From NCBI GenBank assembly GCA_934635045.1, contig CAKTZA010000035.1:1-35354 (forward strand): DNA of 35,354 bases, written 5' to 3'. This stretch comes from an uncultured Kiritimatiellota bacterium (GTDB lineage: Bacteria > Verrucomicrobiota > Kiritimatiellia > RFP12 > UBA1067). Position numbers and translations under genes: made by a program. This document shows, piece by piece, positions 7,963 to 16,432 of this stretch; position 1 is the stretch's first letter; every line of letters starts with the position of its first letter. The notes beneath the pieces are model-generated. The model was not told the DNA's origin. It searched no databases and saw only the letters and a program-made list of their open reading frames with translations.

Positions 7963-10900
7963 ATGAAAACGACACTCATTCGCAAATCGTTTGCTGTGGC
8001 TGCAGTTGCACTGACGGCCGCTTACGGTACGTCTGCCGCGACGCCGACGACGGCGGTCGCGTTCAGGTTCGACGACAACCACGCACCCGCCGACTGGCGC
8101 GCGGTCGCGGAAGCCTTCAAGGGCGAAAGCATGCGCTGTTCGTTCGCCGTGATCAGCGGCGCGCTTTCGGACGAACAGGGTATCTGCCTCAAGTCGCTGT
8201 CGGACGACGGGTTCGAGATCATGGATCACACCGCCGCGCACGCCGTCTATGTCGCGCAGTGGCTGAAGGAGGCGGACTACGCGGCGGCGCGTGCGGCCAT
8301 GGACCCGGGGGCGGCGTGGTTCGGCTCCGCTCAGGAGTCCGCACGGAAGGTGCGGTTCAAGCCCGAAATCGATCTTGGGCACGAGAAGAACGTCCGCTTC
8401 AAGGGGCGTGTCACGGGCGGCGCGCTCTTCTGCGACGACACGGCCGTCGCCGCGCAGCTGACGTTCTCCAAGAAGGTCTGGATTCCGTCGAAGGCGGCGC
8501 TGTTCGGCATCGTTTCGGTAGCGTCGGACGGCGGACGCAAGCTGCGCGAGTTCTACGGCGAGACCGACCAGACGTTCGACCTCGCGGACGAGGAGATGGT
8601 GCTGGTCGACCAGATCGCGATTCAGCCGGCACTGGACGTCCTGCGCATCCAGGCGCGCGCGACGCGGGCGAACTTCGCGGTCTTCGGGCTGCCTGCGCCG
8701 AAGACGTGGATCCAGCCCGGCGGCTGGGAGGCGTTTGTGGACGCGAACCGCGTGAAGGCCGTCTACGGCGGCGAATTCGGCTACACGGGCGCGGACTGCG
8801 TGATGCCGAAGGAGCGGTGCTGGTACGCGACGGACGACGACACGCCGGCGGAACTCGTGCCGTGGATGCAGCGTCCGAGCTTCTTCTATTTTGACGAAGG
8901 GGCGACCTACGAAGACGTCATCACGCAGATCCAGAAGGCGCAGTCGCTCGGCAAGCCGCTCGTCTTCATCAGCCACATGTCGTGGGACAAGGCGGGCGGC
9001 CGCGAGAAATGGATCGAACTGACGCGCCGTGTCCTCCAGTGGATGAAAACGAACGGCGTCCCGGCGCTGACCGAAGCGACGCTGACGCAGACGTTCTACG
9101 GCGAAGCGTCGGACAGCGTTTCGGTGGGAGGCGCCTCGGCGGCGTCGAAAACGGCGACGCGCGTGTCGGACGGCGTACAAGAATTCACGGAGTCCAGCGG
9201 CGTGTTTTTGACGAACGGCAATCTGGAACTCTCGACCGCGCGGCTCACGTATCGTCCGACGGGCGGCACGGGCTCGGCCGACCTCGCGCGCGAGGGCACG
9301 CTCGTCTACGGTGGCGACGCGAACATCGAAGCGGAAGGTTCGTCGGTGACGCTTCGTCTGGGGGCGCTCGCGAGGTCCTCGCAAGGCGGCACGCTGGCGT
9401 TTCGGACGCCCGGCGGACTGGATGCGCTGGGCAGCAGCGTGCGCTTTGAGGCGGCGGGGCTCGCGGACGGCGAACAGCTTCCGGCGACCGTCGTCGGCGG
9501 TCTCGTTTCCACCTCGGCGCAAAACGAATTCAGCTTTTTGTCCTATGCGACGGGACGCGGCCTCGTGCCCGTGACGCAGACGGAGGGACTGGCGGGCGGC
9601 GAAACGTCGAATGCCCGCCTGACGACCGCCACGACGCTGACGGAAAACAAGCAGGTCCGTTCGCTGACGATCGACGGCGGGTCGCTTGAAATGGCCGACG
9701 GCGTCAAGCTGACGGTCGGGGACGGGACGAATCCGGGCGGCCTCATCGTTCGGTGTCCGTCGGCGGAGGCATACAGTCAGCGCGTCTCGGCGACGGCGGG
9801 CGGCGAGATTGACTTCGGTGCGGCGGAGGGTGTCATCTGGGCGACGGCGGCCGACAGGGAAATGTATGTGGACTTCGGCAAGACCAAACTGACGAGCGCG
9901 AAAGGCATGACGTTCGTCGGCCGTGCCGGTAGCGCGTCCAGAAAAGCCTACTTCAGGCCGACCCGCGCGAACGTGAACTGGACAGGCCCAACCTACATCG
10001 AGGACTGCGTGGTCGACATTCGCGAGGGCAACGTCAACATCCTGCCCGTCGGTCAGGATGTCTACGTGCGCGGCAATTCCGAATACGGCGCCTGCCTGAA
10101 GCTGACGGTTGTGCCGAACACGACGTTCGAGGGGCATGTGCATTTCACGGGGCCGGGCATCTGGGGGCGGACGAGCCCCGAAACGGAAACGGTTGACACA
10201 GACAAGGCGAAGATGCTCTCGTTCTTCTCGAACGGCAGCGGCTGGATTCCGTTCAATGGGCCCGTGACCATTGAGAACGAGGTGCAGTTCCTTGGCGACA
10301 ATTTACATAACGGGGCGAAGTTCAACCAGACTATCGACGGCAGCGGCTCCTTGATCTTCCCGTTCACAGGACAGTTTTGGCTGAACGCCGCCAACACCTA
10401 CGCGGGCGCGACTGAGATTCACACGAACGCGCTCGTCCATGTCTGCGGATCGGGCACGCTGGGCCGTGGCGAAGTTCGGACGTGGCGCGGCGGCACGCTG
10501 TCGTTCGAGGATTGCGGCACCTACGAGGCGGACAACGTTTTCACGGGCACGGGAACGCTGTTGGTCAAGGGGTCTTCGCTGGTCTTCTCGAACGCCGTCG
10601 CGTTCGGCGAAACGAGGCTGGAGGCGGGGGCGACGCTGGTCTTGGGCGGCGTCTCCAACGATCTCGGCCGGCTCGTCCTGCCCGCCGGCGCGAAGATTAC
10701 GGCGCTGGACGGACGCGCGGCGGTCGTGTCGTTCACCGTCGAGGCGGACGGCGATGTGGCGGGGACAATCGAAAACGGCGCGGGTTCGCTGACGGTCGTC
10801 AAGCGTGGCGCGGGTTCGCTGACGGTCGGGAGTTCGGCGCTTGCGGGACTGGCGATCGAAGGGGGCACGGTGCGGTTCTTCAACCCCTTGGCGGGCGATG

Positions 10901-11808
10901 GCCTGTCGTGGTGGCTGGACGCCGCGCGCTCGGACACGCTGACCGTCGAGAGCGACACGGTGACGCGCTGGGTCTCGCGCGGGAAAGACGCGATCGTGTT
11001 CACGACGGCCCACGGCCTGCCGGGGCCGACGCATACGCGGACGCTTGCGGGGAAGGGCGTCGTCTCGTTTGCCGGTTCAGAAAACCAGCGGCTCGTCGCG
11101 ACGGAATCGTCCGTCAATCGCACGGTGTTTGTCGTCGACGTGCCGCGTAATCTCGGCGTATCGGCCGGCCTCTTTGGTATCGACTGGGAGGATGTCGGTC
11201 AGCGTTACGAACCGTGGACGCATTTAGCCTCCTGGGCGTACCTGTCTGGCACCCATACGTTCGCGCAAGACGATAGCATCCGCATCGACGGTGTGCGCTT
11301 CGATGAGGAGCACCACTTCCCAGACAATCAGCCATTGATCAAGAACGTCACGCAGGTTCTGACGTTTGAACACAAATTCGACAACGGCAAAAGCGTGGCC
11401 ACGTTCACGCCGTCCATTGGCGGCTACTATGCCGAAAACAACGTCGCCGACCGTAGTTTCGACGGCGACATCGCCGAGATCCTGTCCTTTGATCGTATTC
11501 TGAGCGACACCGAGCGGGAGATAATCGAGGACTATCTTGCGAAGAAATGGAAAGGCGCCGTCATTCACGGCACGGAGCCGTTCGACCCCGGCCTGAGAAT
11601 CTCGTTCGCGGAGGGCACGGTGTTGGATCTGAACGGCCTGTCGGGCACGATTGGCGAGCTGGCCGGGCGCGGCACGCTGGCCAACTCATCCGGCGATCAC
11701 GTGCGGCTGAAGGTGAAGAACGGCAAGACGTTCGAGGGCCAGACCGACGGGGACATCGATCTGCTCTTGCGGAACCGGGGCTTGGGGCTGGCCGTCATCA
11801 TTCGGTAA
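7963..11808 (+). CDS. Secreted polysaccharide-deacetylase-like / passenger-repeat / LamG-like protein
   Basis: A 1281-residue exported protein. ATG 7963 follows AAAGGAAG and begins a signal peptide (MKTTLIRKSFAVAAVALTA) clearly related to that of the upstream GH27, unlike the rest. Residues ~28-370 resemble a CE4/NodB-type deacetylase: RFDDNH near residue 35 (metal-binding Asp/His type motif), IMDHTAAHAVY (~His pair) and FISHMSW late in the domain. The middle, ~400-970, is Gly/Thr-rich beta repeats of the autotransporter passenger type (NTYAGATEIHTNALVHV, ~812). Residues ~980-1190 form a LamG/concanavalin-like domain (WWLDA, then IAEILSFDRILSDTEREIIEDYL). No C-terminal beta-barrel or sorting signal is seen; it ends shortly after another beta stretch. 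Probable role: surface-associated glycan binding with de-N- or de-O-acetylation. The catalytic call is moderate, as the classic HxxxH spacing is not fully clear. Confidence 0.72.
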   Translation: MKTTLIRKSFAVAAVALTAAYGTSAATPTTAVAFRFDDNHAPADWRAVAEAFKGESMRCSFAVISGALSDEQGICLKSLSDDGFEIMDHTAAHAVYVAQWLKEADYAAARAAMDPGAAWFGSAQESARKVRFKPEIDLGHEKNVRFKGRVTGGALFCDDTAVAAQLTFSKKVWIPSKAALFGIVSVASDGGRKLREFYGETDQTFDLADEEMVLVDQIAIQPALDVLRIQARATRANFAVFGLPAPKTWIQPGGWEAFVDANRVKAVYGGEFGYTGADCVMPKERCWYATDDDTPAELVPWMQRPSFFYFDEGATYEDVITQIQKAQSLGKPLVFISHMSWDKAGGREKWIELTRRVLQWMKTNGVPALTEATLTQTFYGEASDSVSVGGASAASKTATRVSDGVQEFTESSGVFLTNGNLELSTARLTYRPTGGTGSADLAREGTLVYGGDANIEAEGSSVTLRLGALARSSQGGTLAFRTPGGLDALGSSVRFEAAGLADGEQLPATVVGGLVSTSAQNEFSFLSYATGRGLVPVTQTEGLAGGETSNARLTTATTLTENKQVRSLTIDGGSLEMADGVKLTVGDGTNPGGLIVRCPSAEAYSQRVSATAGGEIDFGAAEGVIWATAADREMYVDFGKTKLTSAKGMTFVGRAGSASRKAYFRPTRANVNWTGPTYIEDCVVDIREGNVNILPVGQDVYVRGNSEYGACLKLTVVPNTTFEGHVHFTGPGIWGRTSPETETVDTDKAKMLSFFSNGSGWIPFNGPVTIENEVQFLGDNLHNGAKFNQTIDGSGSLIFPFTGQFWLNAANTYAGATEIHTNALVHVCGSGTLGRGEVRTWRGGTLSFEDCGTYEADNVFTGTGTLLVKGSSLVFSNAVAFGETRLEAGATLVLGGVSNDLGRLVLPAGAKITALDGRAAVVSFTVEADGDVAGTIENGAGSLTVVKRGAGSLTVGSSALAGLAIEGGTVRFFNPLAGDGLSWWLDAARSDTLTVESDTVTRWVSRGKDAIVFTTAHGLPGPTHTRTLAGKGVVSFAGSENQRLVATESSVNRTVFVVDVPRNLGVSAGLFGIDWEDVGQRYEPWTHLASWAYLSGTHTFAQDDSIRIDGVRFDEEHHFPDNQPLIKNVTQVLTFEHKFDNGKSVATFTPSIGGYYAENNVADRSFDGDIAEILSFDRILSDTEREIIEDYLAKKWKGAVIHGTEPFDPGLRISFAEGTVLDLNGLSGTIGELAGRGTLANSSGDHVRLKVKNGKTFEGQTDGDIDLLLRNRGLGLAVIIR

Positions 11809-11828
11809 GGTCAAGGGGTGGTGGCGCG

Positions 11829-14800
11829 ATGTCAGTCATGCGTTTTGCACTTGTGGGAGCTTGTCTCGGTCTGCTTCTGTCGGCGGATGCGCGGACGTGG
11901 CGCGTCGAGCCGGGAACGACGCTGGACGAGGTCAACGGCTGGGACGTCCGGCCGGGCGACAAGGTTCTGTTCCGGCGCGGGGGCGTCTGGCGCGGCACGC
12001 TGAAGCCGCGTTCGGGGCGTCCGGGCGCGCCCGTCGTCTATTCCTTCTTCGGCGAGGGCGCGAAGCCGCAGCTGTCGTGCAGCGTGCGCGTGGCGGACAG
12101 GGACGGGTGGCTTTCCGCCAACCATGACGGACGGTGGGAGCTGTGGCAGACCCGGCCGACGTGCGCGAACGACTTGGCGCCGGAGGTGCGCGGCGTGTTC
12201 GGCACGGCGATGGGTCTCGTCCAGGAGGGCGCGTCCGAAGACAACATCGCCCGCGCCGTCGCAGGGGAGGCCGACCTCAACCGGCACCTGACGTTCTGGT
12301 ACGATGCGGAACGACGCCGCGTCGTTCTTCGCAGCTGGTGCAATCCGTTCGACTACCTCGGCGCGGCGGAGCTCGTCGTGGCGCGCCCCATCATCGACCA
12401 GACGGGATGCCATGACGTCGTGTACGAGGGCCTGAGCCTTCGCTACGGCGGCGCGGCGGCGGTCGGCGGCGCAGACGTCGCGCGCGTGACCGTGCGCAAC
12501 TGCGACATCTCCTACGTCGTGTCCGGGATTGTGTTCGGGGGGGACGCCACGGCGTGTCGCGTGGAACGCAACCGCATCTGGCAGGCGCGGGACGCGGCGC
12601 TGGCGGTCAAGGGCGCCTCGGACATCGCGCTGACGGATAACGTCGTCTGGAAGTGCGGCGTCTCGTTCGCCTGCGGCAAGAACGCCCGGAATGTCCGTTT
12701 CGCGTACAACACGTGCGTCGAGGCGGGCCTCGGCTGGGGTCGTGAGAAGGCTGCGTCAGCGTGCGGCTCGCACCTCGTCCTGGCGGGCGCGGCGTCTGTC
12801 GCGAGCAACATCTTCTACCGCTGCACAGCGGAGGCGATTCGCCTGTCCGGCGCGGCGGAATCGAGGCTGGACGGCAACCTCTATTGGCTGCCGTCCGACT
12901 GGGACGGGGTGGCGAACCGTGTCTGCCTGTGGACGGGCAAGGCGCGCGAGGCGCGTCTGTTTGAGGCGGGCGAGGAGGCTTTCAGGAAGTTTCAGCAGGA
13001 GACGGGCTTGGAGACGCGCGGCGTTTTCCGCCGGCCCGATTTCACGAACGCCTACCGAAAAGACTACCGCCTGTTCAACGCCGGCGCGGACTACGGGGCT
13101 CGCGGCCTGCCGGGCGTGGACGAGGACCAGGCCGTGACGAACGGCGCGCCGTACGGTGTGGAGAGTCTGCGGAGCGGACTGTGGACGGTCTCGGTCGACG
13201 GCCGCGACGCCTTCGTCTGCCGTGCGTTCGCCCGCTACAATTCGCCGGACTATCCGCGCGACGAGTATGCGTTCGTGAACCTGGACGCGAAGGACGGCCT
13301 GGAGCTCGTCATCGAGGCGCGCGACGGGCGCGACCTTTCAAATGTGCTGATACAGCCGAAATCTGCGCCTGTCCGCCTGACGCGGCAGGGCCGGTCGAGG
13401 CTGGCGGTCACGGTGCTGCGTCCGTGCAAGTTCACCGTCGAACCGAACGAGCGGCGCGTGGGCCCGCTGTTCGTGTTCGCGAATCCGCCCGAGCGGAATA
13501 TCCCGGCGGCGAACGACCTGAAGGTCCGGTATTTCGGTGCGGGCATTCATCGCGTACCGGGGGATGTTGTGCGCCTCGGCACGGGCGAGACGCTGCATCT
13601 CGCGGAGGGGGCCGTCCTGCAGGCGGCCGTGCGCGCGGAAGGCTCGGACATCCGCCTGTGCGGGCGGGGCGTCCTGGATGCGTCCGTCTTCGAGTCGACG
13701 CGCGGGAACAAGGGGCCGCAGTATGCGTTTGTCGACCTCTACAAGTGCCGGAACGTCACGCTGGAGGACCTGACGCTTCTCGGCTCCTACCACTGGACGG
13801 TGTACCCGGAAGGGTGCGACGGCGTGACGCTGCGCAACGTCAAGATTTGCGGCTCGCGGTGTGCGAACGACGACGGCATCGACCCGTCCAACACGCGCGA
13901 CCTGTTGATTGACGACTGCTTCTTCCGCACGCAGGACGACTGCGTGGCGGTCAAGGGCATTACGCGCGCGAACGGGAACTGCGAGCGCCTCGCCGTGCGC
14001 AACTCGATCTTCTGGTGCGACTTCGCGCGCATCGTCTGCCTGGGGCACGAGTCGCGCGCGGCGCACATCGCCGATTTCACGTTCGAGAACAACGACGTCA
14101 TCCGCTACGTGCGTCCGCTGATGCTGGTCGAGCCGGGCGACGACATGTCGATCTCGAATGTCGTGTTCCGGAACGTGCGCGTGCACACGGACGATCACGG
14201 GCGGACGGAAGCCACGATGCGCATCCAGCCCGTGGTCAACATCTACACGCAGTCCGACAAGCCGGGCCGCATCGCCAACGTGACCGTCGCGGATGTCGCG
14301 TTCGAGGGAACGGCCATCCCGTTGCGCTTCTTCGTGAAGGGTGGCGACCGCACCCGGATGACGCGGAACGTGCGGTTCTCGGGCGTGACCGTCAACGGGA
14401 TTCCGGCGACCGAGCAGACGCCGGCGCGTCCGTCCGGGTGTACGGTGTCGAACGTCTGGTTTGACGGCGAAGCCCGCCCGGACGGCGACGAGCCGCTCTT
14501 CGTGCGCGGGCCCTACACGGAAGATGTCGTCTTCGAGAAGGGCGCGACGGAGTCTCGCACGTTGCGCGTCTTCCCGAAAGACGACGCCTGGTGGTGGGCG
14601 CGTCGCGACGAAAAGGCGCGTGAAATCGCCGCGTTGCCGAAGGGGGATGTCGACCTGGTGCTGCTGGGCGATTCCATCACGCAGGGCTGGGACGGACAGC
14701 CCGCGCTGGAGCGCCTGCGGAAGTCCCGGACGGTCTTGACGCTCGGCTACAACGGCGACACGGTCGGCAATCTCGTCTGGCGCTGTCTCTGGGGCGAGCT

Positions 14801-15206
14801 GGACGGCTATCGTGCGCGTGACATCCTCGTGCTGATCGGCACGAACGATCTCGGCGGCGGCAACGCCGCGCCGGAGGACGTGTTCGCCGCCGTCCGGAAG
14901 CTCGTCGCGCTGATTCGGATCAAGCAGCCGCGCGCACGGCTTCACCTGCTGGCCGTCCTGCCGCGCGACGTCGGCGGAAAGGAGACGCCGCGTCTCTGGC
15001 CGGACCGCATCACCGCGTACAACCGCCTGCTGCAAGGCCTGGCGGACGGGCAGCACGTCTTCTTTCATGACATCGGCGCGCGCTTCCTGGATGCGGCGGG
15101 CCGGCTGAACGCCGCGCTCTTCTGGGATCGCCTGCACCCGAACCCGTCCGGCTACGACATCTGGGCGGATGAGATCGAGCGGATGCTGCAAAACAGGGGA
15201 CTTTAA
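11829..15206 (+). CDS. Secreted beta-helix (GH28-like) plus SGNH/GDSL esterase fusion
   Basis: A 1125-residue protein starting 20 bases after the previous stop; ATG 11829 (or 11838) begins the signal peptide MRFALVGACLGLLLSADA. Residues ~20-400 are one right-handed parallel beta-helix (many N-x-F/W and CxV rungs). Residues ~560-910 are a second, with GH28-like signatures NDDGID (~680), QDDCVAVK (~702) and LGHES (~739). Residues ~940-1125 are an SGNH hydrolase: GDSITQGW (~947, nucleophile Ser), GTND (~1004) and DRLHP (~1100, Asp/His), closest by eye to the PAF-acetylhydrolase-like GDSL esterases. Probable action: cleavage and deacetylation of acetylated uronic-acid or galactan-rich polysaccharide. 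GH28 assignment is by motif only; GH110 or another beta-helix family is not excluded. It is the last enzyme gene before the regulator. Confidence 0.8.
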   Translation: MSVMRFALVGACLGLLLSADARTWRVEPGTTLDEVNGWDVRPGDKVLFRRGGVWRGTLKPRSGRPGAPVVYSFFGEGAKPQLSCSVRVADRDGWLSANHDGRWELWQTRPTCANDLAPEVRGVFGTAMGLVQEGASEDNIARAVAGEADLNRHLTFWYDAERRRVVLRSWCNPFDYLGAAELVVARPIIDQTGCHDVVYEGLSLRYGGAAAVGGADVARVTVRNCDISYVVSGIVFGGDATACRVERNRIWQARDAALAVKGASDIALTDNVVWKCGVSFACGKNARNVRFAYNTCVEAGLGWGREKAASACGSHLVLAGAASVASNIFYRCTAEAIRLSGAAESRLDGNLYWLPSDWDGVANRVCLWTGKAREARLFEAGEEAFRKFQQETGLETRGVFRRPDFTNAYRKDYRLFNAGADYGARGLPGVDEDQAVTNGAPYGVESLRSGLWTVSVDGRDAFVCRAFARYNSPDYPRDEYAFVNLDAKDGLELVIEARDGRDLSNVLIQPKSAPVRLTRQGRSRLAVTVLRPCKFTVEPNERRVGPLFVFANPPERNIPAANDLKVRYFGAGIHRVPGDVVRLGTGETLHLAEGAVLQAAVRAEGSDIRLCGRGVLDASVFESTRGNKGPQYAFVDLYKCRNVTLEDLTLLGSYHWTVYPEGCDGVTLRNVKICGSRCANDDGIDPSNTRDLLIDDCFFRTQDDCVAVKGITRANGNCERLAVRNSIFWCDFARIVCLGHESRAAHIADFTFENNDVIRYVRPLMLVEPGDDMSISNVVFRNVRVHTDDHGRTEATMRIQPVVNIYTQSDKPGRIANVTVADVAFEGTAIPLRFFVKGGDRTRMTRNVRFSGVTVNGIPATEQTPARPSGCTVSNVWFDGEARPDGDEPLFVRGPYTEDVVFEKGATESRTLRVFPKDDAWWWARRDEKAREIAALPKGDVDLVLLGDSITQGWDGQPALERLRKSRTVLTLGYNGDTVGNLVWRCLWGELDGYRARDILVLIGTNDLGGGNAAPEDVFAAVRKLVALIRIKQPRARLHLLAVLPRDVGGKETPRLWPDRITAYNRLLQGLADGQHVFFHDIGARFLDAAGRLNAALFWDRLHPNPSGYDIWADEIERMLQNRGL

Positions 15207-15225
15207 GGTCCTGTTTGCGAGAGGA

Positions 15226-15253
15226 ATGCCGCAAATGGTATAATCTGCGGCAT
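15226..15253. promoter_or_regulatory. Candidate autoregulatory operator over promoter and start codon
   Basis: ATGCCGCA (15226-15233) and TGCGGCAT (15246-15253) form a perfect 8-bp inverted repeat with a 12-base spacer. The spacer contains the -10 box, and the right arm includes the first two bases of the start codon. The symmetric half-sites suit a dimeric GntR or LacI type protein. It could instead be an RNA hairpin ending the upstream operon, though no T-run follows. Confidence 0.5.
15236..15252 (+). promoter_or_regulatory. Extended -10 promoter, leaderless regulator mRNA
   Basis: TGGTATAAT (15236-15244) is a perfect extended -10. A 4-of-6 match to the -35 consensus, TTGCGA (15215-15220), sits 18 bases upstream. 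Seven bases separate the box from ATG 15252, placing the start of transcription at about 15251-15252. Confidence 0.7.
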
Positions 15254-16343
15254 GGAAAAGCTCGCGACAGACGGACACGTGGCAAAGTGGCAGGGCATCT
15301 ACGAACGGTTCCAGCGAGAACTGCGGGAGGGTGTCTTCCCATGGGGTGTGCCCCTGCCGTCGGAAGAGGCGCTGGTTCGGCGGTACAAGGTCTCGCGCAT
15401 CACGGTCGTGCGCGCGATGGAGGAACTGCGCAAGAAGGGCCTCATCTGGCGGAAGCGCGGCAGCGGGACTTTCGCGACGAAGCTCGCCTGCGCGGAAACG
15501 GGACGGCTCGGCCTCATCTTCCCCAGCCTCTCGTTCGGCGAGATTTTCCCGACGATCTGCCAGGCGCTCATCCGCGCCGCCCAGCGGGACGGCTACTCGT
15601 TCGTCTTCGGCGACATTTCCGCGCCGCAGCCGCGCCGTCGGGCGCACGAGGCCTGTCGGGTCGCGCGCCAGTTTGTCGCGCAGGGCGTCGCGGGCGTCAT
15701 CTTCCAGCCGCTGGCGTTCCTGAAGACGCCGGAGCGCGTGACCCGCGAGATATTGACGCTCTTCCGCGAGGCGAAGATTCCCGTCGTCCTGATGGACCGT
15801 GACGTCGAGCAGGCGGACGTGCCGCACGACTTCGTGGGCATCGACAACCTCGCGGCCGGGCGTGCGCTCGGTGCGCACCTGCTTGCGCGCGGCGCGAAGC
15901 GCATCCACTTCCTCATGCGGCCGAATTGCGCGTCCGTGATCCGCGACCGGCTGGATGGCGTGATGAGCGCGCTGGGCGAGCGGCGTCCGAAAGACGCCGT
16001 CATCGTCGCCGACCCGACGGACGTCGCGACGCTGGCGCCGCGCTTTCGCCGACGGTCGCGTCCGGACGCGGTGATCTGCGAGTCGGACTACGTGGCCGCG
16101 CAGCTGCGCAACACGCTGGGCGCGTTTGGGCTGTCGGTCCCGGACGACGTGCGGCTGGCGGGCTTTGACGACGTCCGCTGCGCGCGTGTCGCGACGCCGC
16201 CGCTGACGACCGTGCACCAGCCCTGCGAGGACCTGGCGCGCATCGCCTACCAGACGCTGCTCGAACGCCTGCGCGACCCTTCGCTGCCCGCGCGGCGCAT
16301 CCTGCTCCCGGCGCCGCTCGTCGTCCGCGCCTCGACGCGCTGA
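15252..16343 (+). CDS. GntR-LacI chimeric transcriptional regulator (AraR-like architecture)
   Basis: A 363-residue regulator. Residues ~10-75 are a GntR-type winged helix (LPSEEALVRRYKVSRITVVRAMEEL, then GLIWRKRGSGTF). Residues ~85-363 form a LacI/periplasmic-binding-protein-type sugar sensor (GRLGLIFPSLSFGEIF, GVAGVIFQPL, IPVVLMDRD, FVGIDNLAAGRALGAHLLARGAKRI, VRLAGFDD, PPLTTVHQP). This combination is known from AraR-type repressors, whose effectors are sugars. It follows the enzyme cluster and most likely represses it in the absence of a monosaccharide or oligosaccharide; the effector cannot be named from sequence. Its own promoter lies within a strong dyad, suggesting autoregulation. A terminator follows. 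Confidence 0.85.
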   Translation: MEKLATDGHVAKWQGIYERFQRELREGVFPWGVPLPSEEALVRRYKVSRITVVRAMEELRKKGLIWRKRGSGTFATKLACAETGRLGLIFPSLSFGEIFPTICQALIRAAQRDGYSFVFGDISAPQPRRRAHEACRVARQFVAQGVAGVIFQPLAFLKTPERVTREILTLFREAKIPVVLMDRDVEQADVPHDFVGIDNLAAGRALGAHLLARGAKRIHFLMRPNCASVIRDRLDGVMSALGERRPKDAVIVADPTDVATLAPRFRRRSRPDAVICESDYVAAQLRNTLGAFGLSVPDDVRLAGFDDVRCARVATPPLTTVHQPCEDLARIAYQTLLERLRDPSLPARRILLPAPLVVRASTR

Positions 16344-16386
16344 ACGCGATGGCCTCTGGGTGACGGGAACTGACCTCTCGGTTTAC

Positions 16387-16398
16387 GCGCAGCTGCGC
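16387..16398. promoter_or_regulatory. 12-bp perfect palindrome upstream of asd
   Basis: GCGCAGCTGCGC reads the same on both strands and sits 20 bases before the asd -10 box, in the usual -35 region. Its right end overlaps the terminator stem of the upstream gene. It could be a regulator site or simply part of the terminator; no other copy was noticed in promoter regions here. Confidence 0.3.
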
Positions 16399-16415
16399 GG
16401 AGACACCGCGTTTTT
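16396..16415 (+). terminator. Intrinsic terminator of the GntR-LacI gene
   Basis: CGCGG (16396-16400), loop AGACA, CCGCG (16406-16410), then TTTTT (16411-16415). It lies 52 bases after the stop codon and immediately before the asd -10 box, so terminator and promoter are packed together. Confidence 0.65.
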
Positions 16416-16432
16416 GATATAATACGCGCCCA
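16415..16432 (+). promoter_or_regulatory. Extended -10 promoter of the asd operon, leaderless
   Basis: TGATATAAT (16415-16423) is a perfect extended -10. Eight bases separate it from ATG 16432, so the transcript should begin 0-2 bases before the start codon. No ribosome binding site and no good -35 are visible. Confidence 0.7.

Noticed and set aside
7906..10143. Long minus-strand open frame opposite the deacetylase gene
   Set aside because: Arg/Ala/Pro-rich antisense translation with no recognisable domain; long antisense frames are expected in GC-rich coding DNA. The same applies to minus-strand frames over 13338-16217, 17262-19970, 26150-27742 and 32977-34968.
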